This document shows, piece by piece, positions 9,219 to 18,886 of a stretch of 64,000 bases of DNA; position 1 is the first letter of the stretch; every line of letters begins with the position of its first letter. Made by a program: the position numbers and the translations under genes. The stretch is from assembly GCA_945957175.1 (NCBI GenBank), contig CAMFJL010000013.1, forward strand, positions 1 through 64,000, written 5' to 3'. This DNA comes from an uncultured Legionellales bacterium (lineage in GTDB: Bacteria; Pseudomonadota; Gammaproteobacteria; UBA1113). The notes under the pieces are model-generated. The model was not told where the DNA came from. It did not search any database and saw only the letters and a program-made list of their open reading frames with translations.

Positions 9219-9596
9219 CTACACGTGAAGATATTGCTTTAAGATATGTTTTAGCGTATCTGCGGAAACTGGCTTTAAGAATACTTCATTCATACCTGCT
9301 TCAAGACAATGTTTATGGGCTGTGGGATTAGGATCGGAAGTAATACCTATAATGGGCAGGGTTTTAATCAGCGGATTGCTACGAATCTGTATGGTAGCTT
9401 CAATACCGTTCAATATCGGCATATGAATATCAATAAGTAGCATATCAAAGCCTTCAGCGACGCTGCGAACTGCCTCAGCCCCATCATTTGCAATGACAAC
9501 ATCGCAATCACATAGGCGTTTAAGTAGGGTTTCATGAGCCAGCTGAACAATTCTGTCATCATCTGCGAGTAAAATACGTAATTTAGCGGGAGTCAT
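9219..9596 (-). CDS. Stand-alone response-regulator receiver protein
   Basis: A 125-residue CheY-like receiver with no output domain. The acidic pocket is D12-D13-D14, the phosphoacceptor is D56 in LLIDIHMP, and the conserved Thr86 and Lys108 (FLKP) complete the active site, so it should be phosphorylatable. The start is ATG 9596 because AAAGGA lies just upstream; a longer reading to 9686 has no ribosome-binding site. No histidine kinase is nearby. It is transcribed away from the large unknown gene at 9882. It may act in a phosphorelay or by protein-protein contact. Confidence 0.8.
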   Translation of the reverse strand: MTPAKLRILLADDDRIVQLAHETLLKRLCDCDVVIANDGAEAVRSVAEGFDMLLIDIHMPILNGIEATIQIRSNPLIKTLPIIGITSDPNPTAHKHCLEAGMNEVFLKPVSADTLKHILKQYLHV

Positions 9597-9732
9597 ACGG
9601 ATTCCTTTGTTACACGGCACGCGTCTGCGGCATTTTAACATATTACGCGTTGTCTTTGATGTCGTTATGCTGTGGCCAACGTGCACCTCATTGCTTAATC
9701 TTTGATCTCACTATCCCGTGTCAAGACATGCC

Positions 9733-9752
9733 ATTCAGATTTCCTTAAGCTT
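9733..9752 (+). promoter_or_regulatory. Tandem CTTAA element (PmrA-box-like), site 2
   Basis: ATTCAGATT, TC, CTTAAGCTT: the downstream half-site is good and the upstream one degenerate, at the 11-base period. An A/T-rich -10 candidate (TATACA, 9758-9763) follows 14 bases after the start of the second half-site. TTCCTTAAG is identical to sites 1 and 3. The gene at 9882 lies about 115 bases from the predicted transcription start. Confidence 0.45.
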
Positions 9753-9881
9753 GATAATATACAATGATGCCGATGTTCAACTGTAAGGCTTGGGAAGATC
9801 TTATCCATGAGCGCTGAGCAAAACAACCTTAATAAATAGGCGAATGTAATAGCTTAAAAATATAACATAGGCATAATATTG

Positions 9882-12377
9882 ATGACACCAGAGCAAATGG
9901 CAGATTTTTTAAGTCAAGATCCTGAAAAAATAGAAAAAATTGTCAAGTTACAAGGTTTTTTTCGTCATCGCTTAGGCTTATATCAACTGATTTTATTAAC
10001 GCTAGATGTCTATGAACAGCTTGTTTCAAATCCACAAGGCTGTGCTTATGGTAAAGTTTATCTAAGCCAAATAGATAACACACTCCGATATAGCGTAAAA
10101 GACATGCATGGTTTACATGAGGGCATACTAATAGCCGAAGATATATCATCGATAGATTTAACGACTATCGTTAATCAAGATGTATTAGATGCACAGAAAG
10201 ATAAGATTCTTGCTGTAACAGAAAAACGGCATCATACCCACGGCCAAAGCTGGCGATTGATGCAAGCTAATAAAAGTGTGAGGCGAGATGGCACAAGTTT
10301 TTATCCAGAATCAACCCAGACACTTATTCAAAGCACTTTATTTTATCGCCGCTCTTTAAATCTTCCTAAAATTAAAGCGCTGATAGAAGCTGTATACGAG
10401 GGTGATTGGTCTGCTGCTATTTTTCAAGATGATAATGTTGTTGCCTATGCTTTGTCTGCTATCAGCACGACACCCTCACAAATAAGTATGACGCAATACC
10501 AAACCATCGTATTATATCATGCATTGGTTCGTCCATGCAGAAATCAACTCGATAGTTCTTCTCAAGGCGTTAGCGTATTGAAGCTTTTAAATGAGGATGG
10601 CTCTTGGTCTGTTGAGGCTGAAACCCTATTATTGCCAGCGATGGCTCAAATAACATCTAATAATCAAGAGCCACCAATGGTATTAACAGAGGTTGAAAAA
10701 GAGCATTTCCGAATAATATTAGGTCAAATGGCAACATCAGAACAAATTTTTTTTTCTTGTCCAATGTTCAACGATACTTATCTTCAAATATCTGCTTTAT
10801 TTTCTAACGAAGCAACAAAATGGATGTATATTTTATCCTATGGTGCTATGGATGCCTTGATGATTGCTAAATATTCGGAGGCCCAATCTGTTGACTTAGT
10901 TTTTTCTACGCAGGCGCCAACGGTGCGCCAACTGGCACAGTTAAAAAAACAAAGTAAAATGTCAGCACTTAGTTTTCCAGGAGAAGTGATTACGCCATAT
11001 GCAGGCGCCAAAGTTCACGAAACTATCGTTTCAGATATAACGGCTTGTTTAGCTATGCTGCATGATGTGGTGCATCGACACTTCATGTCTCGCGTCTTAT
11101 CGCCAGTACGCCAAGCTATTTTTGATATGGCAGAAGTGATTAGCAAGGAAACAGGCATTGATATGTCATTAGAACTTTGGCATATTTACGATTTTATTCC
11201 AGAAAATGTAAATGGACAAAATGCGCTTCAACAATTTCATGAATTTTTAGATTATATTGAATTTAATAAATCGTTAATTTTTAAAGCATTAATTATCTTA
11301 TTTTTATGTTTTAATGCAAAACATTATTCATTCATAAATTCAAATTATCTAGAGGATGAGAACCTTCGTAAAAAGCTACCAGAAGATCTACAACAGATGT
11401 TAGGCATCATCATTAAGCATGAGTGGTTGCTTAAAGCATATCTTGAAGATAACAATACTGCTTTGTTTGTTACACAGTTAGCTTCTATGAAAGCGCTTAA
11501 TTCACTAGGATTGCCAATTTCGCATGAATCTTACATGAGGTATTATTTTGGAACAGAATTTACCAATTTTGTGTTTCACAAAATTACTCGATCAGATATC
11601 ACTTTAAATAAATATGGAAATTATCAATTAAACAGCATAGTTGTAAGAGATAATATAACTAAGAAAATTTATTATTTTTATAATTTAACAGTATTTATGC
11701 CTTTTAATTTATATAATATATCTAGACCTTTTAGTGGTGAGTGTGTAAAAAAATGCATTAAAGAATTTGACTTAATTGAGTATAAATCAGCATCAAAATT
11801 TTTTCTTGATGATGATAATAAAATGCTATCTATTAAGAAAGAAAAAGATTTTATTGATTATTTAATAAATAAAATGAGTCAAAATTATTACTGTGATTAT
11901 TATCGTAATAATTATTTGCATTATGCTGTTTTGTATGGCAGGAATGTTATTAATTTTATTCTTGAAGCAGCAAAAACGCATCATATATATGTGATGAATC
12001 CTATTTTGTCTACTTTTTTTAGAAGGAATAATAATGATCAAAGTTCCATCGATCTCATGATAGCATTAGGTGCAAAAAAATGGATTTATGACATTATCGA
12101 GATCACTTGTAAAGGTGAGCGTCTATTTAAAGATCTTTACCAGTCTATTGTGGCGCTTTTACCTTATTTTATTCAAGAAAAAGATGAGCCCATGGTTAAA
12201 TTTCTGCTGCTTTTTGCTGATCCGCGTAATAATGAACTGATGGACAAAGCGCAAAGCGCAGCGCAAGGCGATGACATAATGCTGAAACTACTGCAGAACG
12301 CGATAGCACCGACAGTGGCAAGTTATGCAGATAGCTCAGAGCCAAGCACATCGACAAGTCGGGGCCATTGCCCGTAG
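9882..12377 (+). CDS. Large unknown protein, effector candidate
   Basis: An 831-residue protein that I cannot assign to a family. It has no signal peptide and no clear membrane span, except perhaps a short hydrophobic run (FKALIILFLCF, about residue 467). Two stretches near the C-terminus (NYLHYAVLYGRNVINFILEAA at about 683-703 and DEPMVKFLLLFADPRNNELMDKA at about 768-790) resemble single degenerate ankyrin repeats. The last 20 residues are Ser/Thr-rich and polar. Base composition becomes strongly A/T-rich from about 11.2 to 12.1 kb, unlike neighbouring housekeeping genes. The start is ATG 9882; the preceding in-frame TTG is rejected. The upstream tandem CTTAA element, size and composition fit a secreted type IV effector, but this is inference. 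Confidence 0.6.
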   Translation: MTPEQMADFLSQDPEKIEKIVKLQGFFRHRLGLYQLILLTLDVYEQLVSNPQGCAYGKVYLSQIDNTLRYSVKDMHGLHEGILIAEDISSIDLTTIVNQDVLDAQKDKILAVTEKRHHTHGQSWRLMQANKSVRRDGTSFYPESTQTLIQSTLFYRRSLNLPKIKALIEAVYEGDWSAAIFQDDNVVAYALSAISTTPSQISMTQYQTIVLYHALVRPCRNQLDSSSQGVSVLKLLNEDGSWSVEAETLLLPAMAQITSNNQEPPMVLTEVEKEHFRIILGQMATSEQIFFSCPMFNDTYLQISALFSNEATKWMYILSYGAMDALMIAKYSEAQSVDLVFSTQAPTVRQLAQLKKQSKMSALSFPGEVITPYAGAKVHETIVSDITACLAMLHDVVHRHFMSRVLSPVRQAIFDMAEVISKETGIDMSLELWHIYDFIPENVNGQNALQQFHEFLDYIEFNKSLIFKALIILFLCFNAKHYSFINSNYLEDENLRKKLPEDLQQMLGIIIKHEWLLKAYLEDNNTALFVTQLASMKALNSLGLPISHESYMRYYFGTEFTNFVFHKITRSDITLNKYGNYQLNSIVVRDNITKKIYYFYNLTVFMPFNLYNISRPFSGECVKKCIKEFDLIEYKSASKFFLDDDNKMLSIKKEKDFIDYLINKMSQNYYCDYYRNNYLHYAVLYGRNVINFILEAAKTHHIYVMNPILSTFFRRNNNDQSSIDLMIALGAKKWIYDIIEITCKGERLFKDLYQSIVALLPYFIQEKDEPMVKFLLLFADPRNNELMDKAQSAAQGDDIMLKLLQNAIAPTVASYADSSEPSTSTSRGHCP

Positions 12378-12467
12378 TAGACAATACAGACCAAAGTACT
12401 GTCATGGCTTATCTTTGAGTCCTATTGCGCTAAGTATGAACCGCGTAAACTGTGTGCCAGCGGTATG

Positions 12468-12487
12468 CTTCATCATTCCTTAAGCTT
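12468..12487 (+). promoter_or_regulatory. Tandem CTTAA element (PmrA-box-like), site 3
   Basis: CTTCATCAT, TC, CTTAAGCTT, followed by a perfect TATAAT at 12495-12500, 16 bases after the start of the second half-site. Only about 26 bases separate the expected transcription start from the gene at 12533. The second half-site is identical to that of site 2. Confidence 0.5.
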
Positions 12488-12532
12488 TATCAGATATAAT
12501 AACAAGATTGACGAACGATGTGGAAGATACAA

Positions 12533-13681
12533 ATGGCTGAAATTTATGATCCTAATGATGCAAATAGCCCGAATGATCCTAATGCTGTAAATAGCGCGCA
12601 AGAGCCCAAGGATGTAGATAGCACGAATGATCCTAGCGCTGTAAATAGCGCGCAAGAGCCCAAGGATGTAGATAGCGCAAATGATCCTAACGCGGTAAAG
12701 AGCGAAGAACTGGTGCTAGGTTCCCCGGCTGACCTGCGTCGCCGCCGCCGACATATAGACTCAGTGCATGTCAACACAGAACCGAGTGTTTTAGAGCGCG
12801 TTGCTGCCTTTGAGGATAAAGTGCACCCGTATCGTCATGGTGTTAATGTAGCGGCTTCAGGCGGGGCAAATGTACAGCAAGGCTATGGCAATCCTGTAGA
12901 ACTGCCCATCGGGCCGACGACAGATCCTGTTCAAAAAACCGGGCCTGCTCTAAAACCTGTGGCAACACCCCAATCGGTGACTTCTGAAACGCCCGCTGTT
13001 GCTGCCCCGTTTGAGCCCGCAAGGCCAACCGTATCTTCGCAGCCAACTTTGGCTAAAACACCGGCACCTGCGTTGACACCAACGTTGCAACCAAAGCCAT
13101 CAGCCTTTCTTGGTGCGGCAAGCAAGACGCCGACGCCAGCGCCAAAACAATCATTTGATTTAGTCGCACCCAGCATTGCGCCTGTTCCACGACCAAGTGC
13201 GCGTAAGGACGATGAAGAAGATATTGCTGCAAGACAGCTCAACAGCGCGTTTATGTACCGTGCAAGTCTGCTTATCATCGGGTTTGGCTATGGTTTTACG
13301 CAGGGCCAAAGACCTGGGGCTACTCAGGTTGTGACAGGTTTTGCGGTGATGATGGCTGTTACGCAACTTGATATTCATGTTGGTGCCGATGGCTCTTATG
13401 TCATGAGACACCAACATGCAGCTATGTATGCTGATAGTCAGGGGCGTTTTGCTGCGAATCGGTCAGAGAGCTTGATAGCGGGTGACCGAAATGGTTTTGT
13501 GGCAGCGCACCATGCGGCTGGGGTGTCGGGTCAGACTCATCCATCCATGCTATTTGACCCAGCAAAGGGTTTGCAATCACCGTTGAGTATGTCGCCACCT
13601 ATGCCAGGTAGTGCAACAAGTAAGCGCGGTGAGGATGAAGAAAGACCTACCGTACCTACCATACCTACCATGCGGCGCTAG
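12533..13681 (+). CDS. Unknown Pro/Ala-rich protein with N-terminal repeats, effector candidate
   Basis: A 382-residue protein of no known family. Residues about 14-57 are 18-residue repeats (NDPNAVNSAQEPKDVDS-type). An RRRRR stretch follows at about 67. Residues about 120-225 are a Pro/Ala/Thr-rich, probably disordered linker. The C-terminal part (about 235-330) has a hydrophobic patch (SLLIIGFGYGF, VVTGFAVMMAV) and a mixed domain. The C-terminus contains GEDEER followed by Pro/Thr and RR, similar in flavour to the Glu-rich secretion signals of Dot/Icm substrates. The start ATG 12533 is chosen because GGAAG lies 7 bases upstream; an ATG at 12518 overlaps that site. Confidence 0.6.
   Translation: MAEIYDPNDANSPNDPNAVNSAQEPKDVDSTNDPSAVNSAQEPKDVDSANDPNAVKSEELVLGSPADLRRRRRHIDSVHVNTEPSVLERVAAFEDKVHPYRHGVNVAASGGANVQQGYGNPVELPIGPTTDPVQKTGPALKPVATPQSVTSETPAVAAPFEPARPTVSSQPTLAKTPAPALTPTLQPKPSAFLGAASKTPTPAPKQSFDLVAPSIAPVPRPSARKDDEEDIAARQLNSAFMYRASLLIIGFGYGFTQGQRPGATQVVTGFAVMMAVTQLDIHVGADGSYVMRHQHAAMYADSQGRFAANRSESLIAGDRNGFVAAHHAAGVSGQTHPSMLFDPAKGLQSPLSMSPPMPGSATSKRGEDEERPTVPTIPTMRR
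12572..12703 (+). repeat. 54-base in-frame tandem repeat
   Basis: Two nearly identical 54-base units (12572-12625 and 12626-12679) and a partial third (12680-12703), each encoding 18 residues of the form NDPxAVNSAQEPKDVDS(T/A). The few differences between units suggest recent duplication; copy number may vary between strains by slippage. Confidence 0.85.
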
Positions 13682-13804
13682 GGTTCTTATCCAAATGTTT
13701 TTTCCAAGGCCAATACCCAGAATTTGTTCGCGGAAGCCAGGTTTCTTGTGTGTGAAGCGGCCAGACACATGGTCTCTACGGACAAGGCGCGGGGCGTTAT
13801 TGGA

Positions 13805-13845
13805 GGGCCTAAGGGGCCTTGCCGTCACTTGAGATCCTTAGGCCC
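13805..13845. terminator. Inverted repeat between unknown gene and clpB
   Basis: GGGCCTAAGG at 13805-13814 pairs perfectly with CCTTAGGCCC at 13836-13845 across a 21-base loop, and the inner AAGGGGCCTT is itself palindromic. No T-run follows on either strand, so it may be a Rho-dependent or structured element and not a classical terminator. It sits 120 bases after the unknown gene and just before the clpB promoter. Confidence 0.35.
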
Positions 13846-13855
13846 ACAATCCCCC

Positions 13856-13885
13856 CTTGAATATTTTCTATAAAGCACTACATTA
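13856..13885 (+). promoter_or_regulatory. Possible heat-shock (sigma32-type) promoter of clpB
   Basis: CCCCTTGAAT with CTTGAA at 13856-13861 matches the sigma32 -35. A weak -10 candidate (CTACATTA, 13878-13885) follows at 16 bases; it lacks the usual CCCC. clpB is a sigma32 target in other gammaproteobacteria, which supports the reading, but the -10 is poor. Confidence 0.35.
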
Positions 13886-13916
13886 ATCATAGACTTGATT
13901 GATGTTGAGGTGCTTT

Positions 13917-16496
13917 ATGCGTATGGATAAAATGACCACGAAATTTCAAGAAGCGTTGATGGATGCAAAGTCCCTGGCGCTAGGTCTTGATAACAACATG
14001 ATAGAACCCTTGCACTTGCTGCAAGCGTTGATAGAGCAAGAAGGCGGCACCCTTCGTCATGTGCTGACTAAAGCCTCGGTTAATGTTAATCAATTACAGC
14101 AACAGTTGCGTGAACGGCTTGCTCAATTACCTAAGGTATCTGGTGTGGAAGGCGAAGTGCATATGTCCAATGATTTGGACAAAATCCTTAACCTGATGGA
14201 TAAATTAGCGCAACAACGTGGTGATCAATTCATCGCAAGTGAATTATTTTTACCTGCTGCACTCGATGCAGGTGGTTCGGTTGCCGAGCTACTCAAACAA
14301 TCAGGTGCAACGAAAGCATCTCTTAATCAAGCTATCGATGCCATTCGCGGTGGTAATCAAAAAGTGGATTCGGCCAATGCAGAAGAATCACGTCAATCCT
14401 TAGAAAAATACACGCGCGATTTAACTAAGCTTGCTGAAACTGGTAAGCTAGATCCAGTGATTGGCAGAGATGACGAAATTCGCCGAGTTATCCAAGTTTT
14501 ACAGCGCCGTACGAAAAATAATCCAGTATTGATTGGTGAGCCCGGTGTTGGTAAAACAGCTATTGTTGAAGGTTTAGCATTACGTATTGTCAATGGTGAG
14601 GTACCTGAAGGGTTAAAACATAAACGTGTATTAAGCTTAGATATGGGTGCGCTTATTGCAGGTGCTAAATATCGGGGTGAATTTGAAGAACGTCTAAAAG
14701 CGGTACTTAAAGAAGTTGCCGAGCAAGAAGGACAAATCATTTTATTTATTGATGAAATTCATACCATGGTAGGTGCTGGTAAAGCTGAAGGTGCGATGGA
14801 TGCGGGTAATATGTTAAAACCAGCACTGTCTCGCGGTGAATTACATTGTATTGGCGCAACAACATTAGATGAGTATCGTCAGTATATTGAAAAAGATGCA
14901 GCGCTTGAGCGGCGCTTTCAAAAAGTATTAGTGAATGAGCCCTCTGTGGAAGATACGATTGCCATTTTACGTGGACTCAAAGAACGCTATGAAATTCATC
15001 ATGGTGTAGAAATCACCGATCCAGCGATTGTTGCGGCAGCGACATTGTCACATCGTTATATCACGGATAGAAATTTACCAGATAAAGCCATTGATTTAAT
15101 CGACGAGGCAGGTAGTCGCCTGCGCATGGAAATTGATTCTATGCCAGAGGAGATGGATAAACTAGAACGTCGGTTAATTCAGCTGAAAATTGAACGTGAA
15201 GCTTTGAAAAAAGAAGAAGATGAGGCTTCAAAGAAACGATTAGCTTTACTGGATAAGGAAATTCAAACGCAAGAGCAGAGCTTTGCAGATTTAGCGGATG
15301 TCTGGAAAGCTGAAAAAGCGGCGCTGCAAGGCACTAAACATATTAAAGAATCACTAGAAAAGCTGCGTCTTGATATTGAAACAGCAAGACGTAGTGGTGA
15401 TTTAGCTAAAATGTCGGAATTACAGTACGGTAAACTGCCTGAACTTGAAAAACAATTGCAATCAGCATTAGAGCAAGAAACCAAAGGCACGACCTTACTC
15501 AGGAATAAGGTCACAGCCGAAGAAATTGCGGAAGTTGTCTCAAAGTGGACGCATATCCCTGTATCTAAGATGCTAGAAGGTGAGCGCGAGAAATTATTGC
15601 ATATGGAAGATGCTTTGCATAAACGTGTGATTGGACAGGATGAAGCGATTAAAGCGGTTTCTAATGCCATTCGTCGTTCACGTGCAGGATTATCTGATCC
15701 CAATCGACCGATTGGTTCATTTATCTTTTTAGGCCCAACAGGTGTTGGTAAAACAGAATTATGTAAGGCATTGGCTGGCTTTTTATTTGATACCGAAGAA
15801 GCGATGGTGCGTATCGATATGTCAGAGTTTATGGAAAAACATGCAGTATCACGTTTAGTGGGTGCGCCGCCGGGTTATGTTGGTTATGAGGAAGGTGGGT
15901 ATTTAACAGAAGCCATTCGTCGTCGACCGTATTCTGTTATTTTGCTTGACGAGGTAGAAAAAGCCCATCCGGATGTATTCAATATTTTATTGCAAGTACT
16001 CGATGATGGCCGATTAACGGATGGTCAAGGCCGAACGGTTGATTTTCGTAATGCAGTTGTTGTGATGACTTCTAATTTAGGGTCACAGATTATTCAAGAA
16101 TATGCTGAGCGTAATGACTATAAAGCCATGAAAGACGCCGTGATGGCCATTGTCGGCGAACATTTTAGACCTGAATTTATCAATCGCGTCGATGAAACAA
16201 TTGTGTTTCATCCATTGCAATCAGATCAAATCAGACAAATCGCAGGTATTCAATTAGAGAATTTACGAAAACGCCTGCATGAAAAAGAGTTGCGTTTAGA
16301 AATAACGGATAAAGCTTTAGATTATTTAGCAGAGGCAGGCTTTGATCCCGTATATGGTGCAAGACCTTTAAAACGAGCAATACAGCAGTCCTTAGAAAAT
16401 CCGCTAGCTCAGGCGCTACTTATGGGTGAGTATGCGCCTGGCGCGACCGTTTATGTTGATGCCGCTTCCGATGGGCTTAACTTCGAAAAGCGGTAA
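13917..16496 (+). CDS. clpB: Protein disaggregase ClpB
   Basis: An 859-residue AAA+ chaperone that, with DnaK, pulls polypeptides out of aggregates in the cytosol. Order: Clp N-domain (residues 1-145), first AAA+ module with Walker A GEPGVGKT (about 205), the long ClpB-specific coiled-coil middle domain (about 400-530), and second AAA+ module with GPTGVGKTE (about 605) and [27 protein letters not shown]. The middle domain separates ClpB from ClpA. The start at 13917 matches the family N-terminus ([14 protein letters not shown]) with GAGG 6 bases upstream; a longer reading from 13899 is rejected. Confidence 0.96.
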   Translation: MRMDKMTTKFQEALMDAKSLALGLDNNMIEPLHLLQALIEQEGGTLRHVLTKASVNVNQLQQQLRERLAQLPKVSGVEGEVHMSNDLDKILNLMDKLAQQRGDQFIASELFLPAALDAGGSVAELLKQSGATKASLNQAIDAIRGGNQKVDSANAEESRQSLEKYTRDLTKLAETGKLDPVIGRDDEIRRVIQVLQRRTKNNPVLIGEPGVGKTAIVEGLALRIVNGEVPEGLKHKRVLSLDMGALIAGAKYRGEFEERLKAVLKEVAEQEGQIILFIDEIHTMVGAGKAEGAMDAGNMLKPALSRGELHCIGATTLDEYRQYIEKDAALERRFQKVLVNEPSVEDTIAILRGLKERYEIHHGVEITDPAIVAAATLSHRYITDRNLPDKAIDLIDEAGSRLRMEIDSMPEEMDKLERRLIQLKIEREALKKEEDEASKKRLALLDKEIQTQEQSFADLADVWKAEKAALQGTKHIKESLEKLRLDIETARRSGDLAKMSELQYGKLPELEKQLQSALEQETKGTTLLRNKVTAEEIAEVVSKWTHIPVSKMLEGEREKLLHMEDALHKRVIGQDEAIKAVSNAIRRSRAGLSDPNRPIGSFIFLGPTGVGKTELCKALAGFLFDTEEAMVRIDMSEFMEKHAVSRLVGAPPGYVGYEEGGYLTEAIRRRPYSVILLDEVEKAHPDVFNILLQVLDDGRLTDGQGRTVDFRNAVVVMTSNLGSQIIQEYAERNDYKAMKDAVMAIVGEHFRPEFINRVDETIVFHPLQSDQIRQIAGIQLENLRKRLHEKELRLEITDKALDYLAEAGFDPVYGARPLKRAIQQSLENPLAQALLMGEYAPGATVYVDAASDGLNFEKR

Positions 16497-16513
16497 ATCA
16501 CCTTTGTGCTCAG

Positions 16514-17236
16514 CTAACAGCAACCAAATCCGGGACTTTCAGTAGTTTCTGGATTTCCTGCCAAAGGAGAGAGCAGTGCTGATGCCTCTGTCGTGGTACC
16601 GTCAGTATTAATTGAGCTGTTGTTATCACCGGGTAACGCTTCGAGATCGCTTGGCTTACTCGCAGGTTTTTGCAGATATTGATAGGCTTTATAGCTCACG
16701 ACAAATAACAGTATGACAACCGCTGTTCCAATTAAAGTTGGAATGAGCTATACTAAGAGCGGTACTGCAGCTTCACAAGGCATGCCTTTATTGTCGCTAA
16801 AATTACCTGAAGATGTCACGCAACCATCGGTGAGTAACGGTGTCGTTTGTCCCCCATGGCATGGAAAAAATGTTGCATTAGCACTAGGATGACGAGGCGA
16901 TGCTCGGTGATAGGTTAGAAGACTACGTTCACCAGATGTGGTTAAGGAACTTCTCATCGCAGTTGAGTTACAAGTTGCATGGAGAAAATTAGAACCTGTT
17001 GTGTCACCTAGTTTGACTGGTTGTTCGGCGCTAAAATGTGCCTCACGAAAATCGCAATTTTTCAGCTGAGCTTGTGAAAAATCTAGATCATAAAGACTTG
17101 AACCTGCAAAATTACACTGTTTAACTGAAACAACAAATGTCGTATGAGATAGCGTAGATTTTTCAAATTGAGTACCAGCGGCAGTTATGATAGACCCACC
17201 GTCAATGGTGCATGCTTTAAAGTGAGTATTTGTCAA
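16514..17236 (-). pseudogene. Membrane-anchored pentapeptide-like gene interrupted by in-frame TAG
   Basis: Two minus-strand open stretches, 17236-16748 and 16747-16514, lie in the same frame separated only by a TAG codon (16750-16748). Upstream of the TAG are about 160 residues with pentapeptide-repeat-like spacing (CNFAGSSLYDLDFSQAQLKNCDFREAHF). The TAG falls within a hydrophobic stretch that continues as LIPTLIGTAVVILLFVVSYKAY, a clear membrane span, then a polar Ser/Thr/Asn tail ending in GFGCC. The only start at the 5' end is a TTG without a good ribosome-binding site. I read this as one decayed gene; readthrough, or two separate genes with the second starting at GTG 16699, are alternatives. 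The parent function is unknown. Confidence 0.55.
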
Positions 17237-17484
17237 ACTAGCAAATGTTATTTCTCAATAGGGTGGTATACATAAAAAAACAGTTTAACGTTTAAATCCG
17301 TATTTTGTTGCGAGGCTACTGTTCTTATATTGGCCATTATAATCAAATTTTGTTTATTCTGCTATTAGATTACTAAGGTTTCCGGTGCTTTCGCTTACAG
17401 GGGACAAGCGCCTAGCATGTAAACTTCGCAATCCCAGATCATTTAGGTATATACTAGAGGTTTTCACCCAGTTAAGGATCGTTC

Positions 17485-18792
17485 ATGTCCATGCCCTCAG
17501 ACACACAGCTCATTCAAAGTCGACTTTATCTCCGTTTATTTCCGTGGATTGTGTGTGCATTAGGCGCCGTTTTTTATGCGTATGAATATTTATTACGTAT
17601 TACACCTAATGTTATTACTTATGAGCTTATGCAAAGTTATCAAATTAACGCAGCGGCACTTGGCAATTTAGCAGGTTTTTATTATTACGCTTATACGCCG
17701 ATGCAGTTGCCCGTTGGCTTGATGATGGATAAATTTGGCCCAAGACGTTTGCTTACCGTGGCATGCTTGCTCTGTGCTGTTGGTTCTTATTTATTCGCGG
17801 GTACCACGGTTATTTCAGTTGCAGCATTTGGGCGATTTTTAGTTGGTTTTGGATCGGCTTTTGCATTTGTGGGTGTTCTAAAATTAGCAACAATTTGGCT
17901 GCCACCGAATCGATTTGCCTTAATTTCAGGTATTGCAACAGCGCTGGGTGCTTTAGGTGGTATTGTCGGTGAAGTTGCCTTAGAAAAATTTGTGAATGAT
18001 GTTGGTTGGCGTTCAACCGTGCTGATTTGCGCACTGATGGGGATAGTACTGGCGATTATGTTAGGTACTATTCTTCGTGATAGTCGTCACACTCAACGAC
18101 GTGCGCATGTTTTAATTAATTGGCGTGAAGTCTGGCATGGTCTTTGGCTAATTATCAAAAATAGACAAATTTGGCTCAATGGTCTTATTGGTTGTTTGTT
18201 ATATTTACCCATCTCTGCGTTTGCTGAACTTTGGGGCAAACCGTATTTAGAAGTCGCGCATGGATTTAGTAGTTTACAATCAGCCTATGCAGTATCTACT
18301 TTATTTGCAGGCTTTGCAGTAGGTGGTATGGCACTTGGATTTCTTTCCGATCATCTAAAAAATCGTAAAAAGGTTATGTTTTTCGGTGCATTAGCTGCGC
18401 TTATTGCGATTTCACTTATTTTAAGCTTGTCTAAGATGAATCCAGTACTGTTGTTTTTGATGCTATTTATCTTTGGTTTCAGCTTTGGTGTGGAAGTGAT
18501 CGTATTTGCTATTGGGCGAGAGTTATCACTTAAATCAGCTGCTGCAACGGCGGTTGCCTTTACCAATATGTTAGTGATGTTAGGTGGCGCCATTTTTCAA
18601 CCGACTATAGGTGCGCTTGTTGATTATTTTGCCGGCGCTGATCTTGAAAATGCAACAGCAAATACTGTCGTGTATGGCGCACATGCATACACCATGGCGA
18701 TGTTAGTGTTACCTGCCGTATTAATGATTGCCTTAGGACTCATTACTTTACTCAAGGAAACGCATGCAGAGTTAAGTTATGATCATACATAA
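17485..18792 (+). CDS. MFS transporter, 12-TM type
   Basis: A 435-residue major facilitator protein with 12 predicted spans and a central cytoplasmic loop near residue 200-220. The loop 2-3 motif A appears as GLMMDKFGPRRLL. The N-terminal half (YAYEYLLRITPNVITYEL..., YYYAYTPMQLPVGL) resembles the anion:cation symporter/phosphate-type MFS proteins that are numerous in Legionella and Coxiella. The substrate is not predictable. It has its own ribosome-binding site (AAGGA) and no operon partner; the next gene is 156 bases downstream with its own putative promoter element. Confidence 0.8.
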   Translation: MSMPSDTQLIQSRLYLRLFPWIVCALGAVFYAYEYLLRITPNVITYELMQSYQINAAALGNLAGFYYYAYTPMQLPVGLMMDKFGPRRLLTVACLLCAVGSYLFAGTTVISVAAFGRFLVGFGSAFAFVGVLKLATIWLPPNRFALISGIATALGALGGIVGEVALEKFVNDVGWRSTVLICALMGIVLAIMLGTILRDSRHTQRRAHVLINWREVWHGLWLIIKNRQIWLNGLIGCLLYLPISAFAELWGKPYLEVAHGFSSLQSAYAVSTLFAGFAVGGMALGFLSDHLKNRKKVMFFGALAALIAISLILSLSKMNPVLLFLMLFIFGFSFGVEVIVFAIGRELSLKSAAATAVAFTNMLVMLGGAIFQPTIGALVDYFAGADLENATANTVVYGAHAYTMAMLVLPAVLMIALGLITLLKETHAELSYDHT

Positions 18793-18866
18793 GCGGTGTT
18801 GAATCATACCATCCATACAATAACTCGTGTTTTTTTATCGTCAATCAAGCCAGATAAATAATCAAT

Positions 18867-18886
18867 CTTAAGGATTTCTTAATCTT
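18867..18886 (+). promoter_or_regulatory. Tandem CTTAA element (PmrA-box-like), site 4
   Basis: CTTAAGGAT, TT, CTTAATCTT: both half-sites intact at 11-base period, the second matching 8 of 9 positions of the CTTAATATT half-site known for PmrA in Legionella and Coxiella. TATATC at 18892-18897 is a suitable -10, 14 bases after the start of the second half-site. The predicted transcript starts about 45 bases before the gene at 18949. Confidence 0.55.

Noticed and set aside
13577-13832. Two overlapping ORFs (73-83 codons) on opposite strands after the repeat-bearing unknown gene
   Set aside because: They overlap each other and the end of the real gene, have odd Arg/Trp-rich composition and no ribosome-binding site.
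16748-17236. Taking the pentapeptide-like stretch as a complete stand-alone gene
   Set aside because: Its frame continues directly through the TAG into a membrane span, and the only start is a TTG with poor context; a broken longer gene explains this better.
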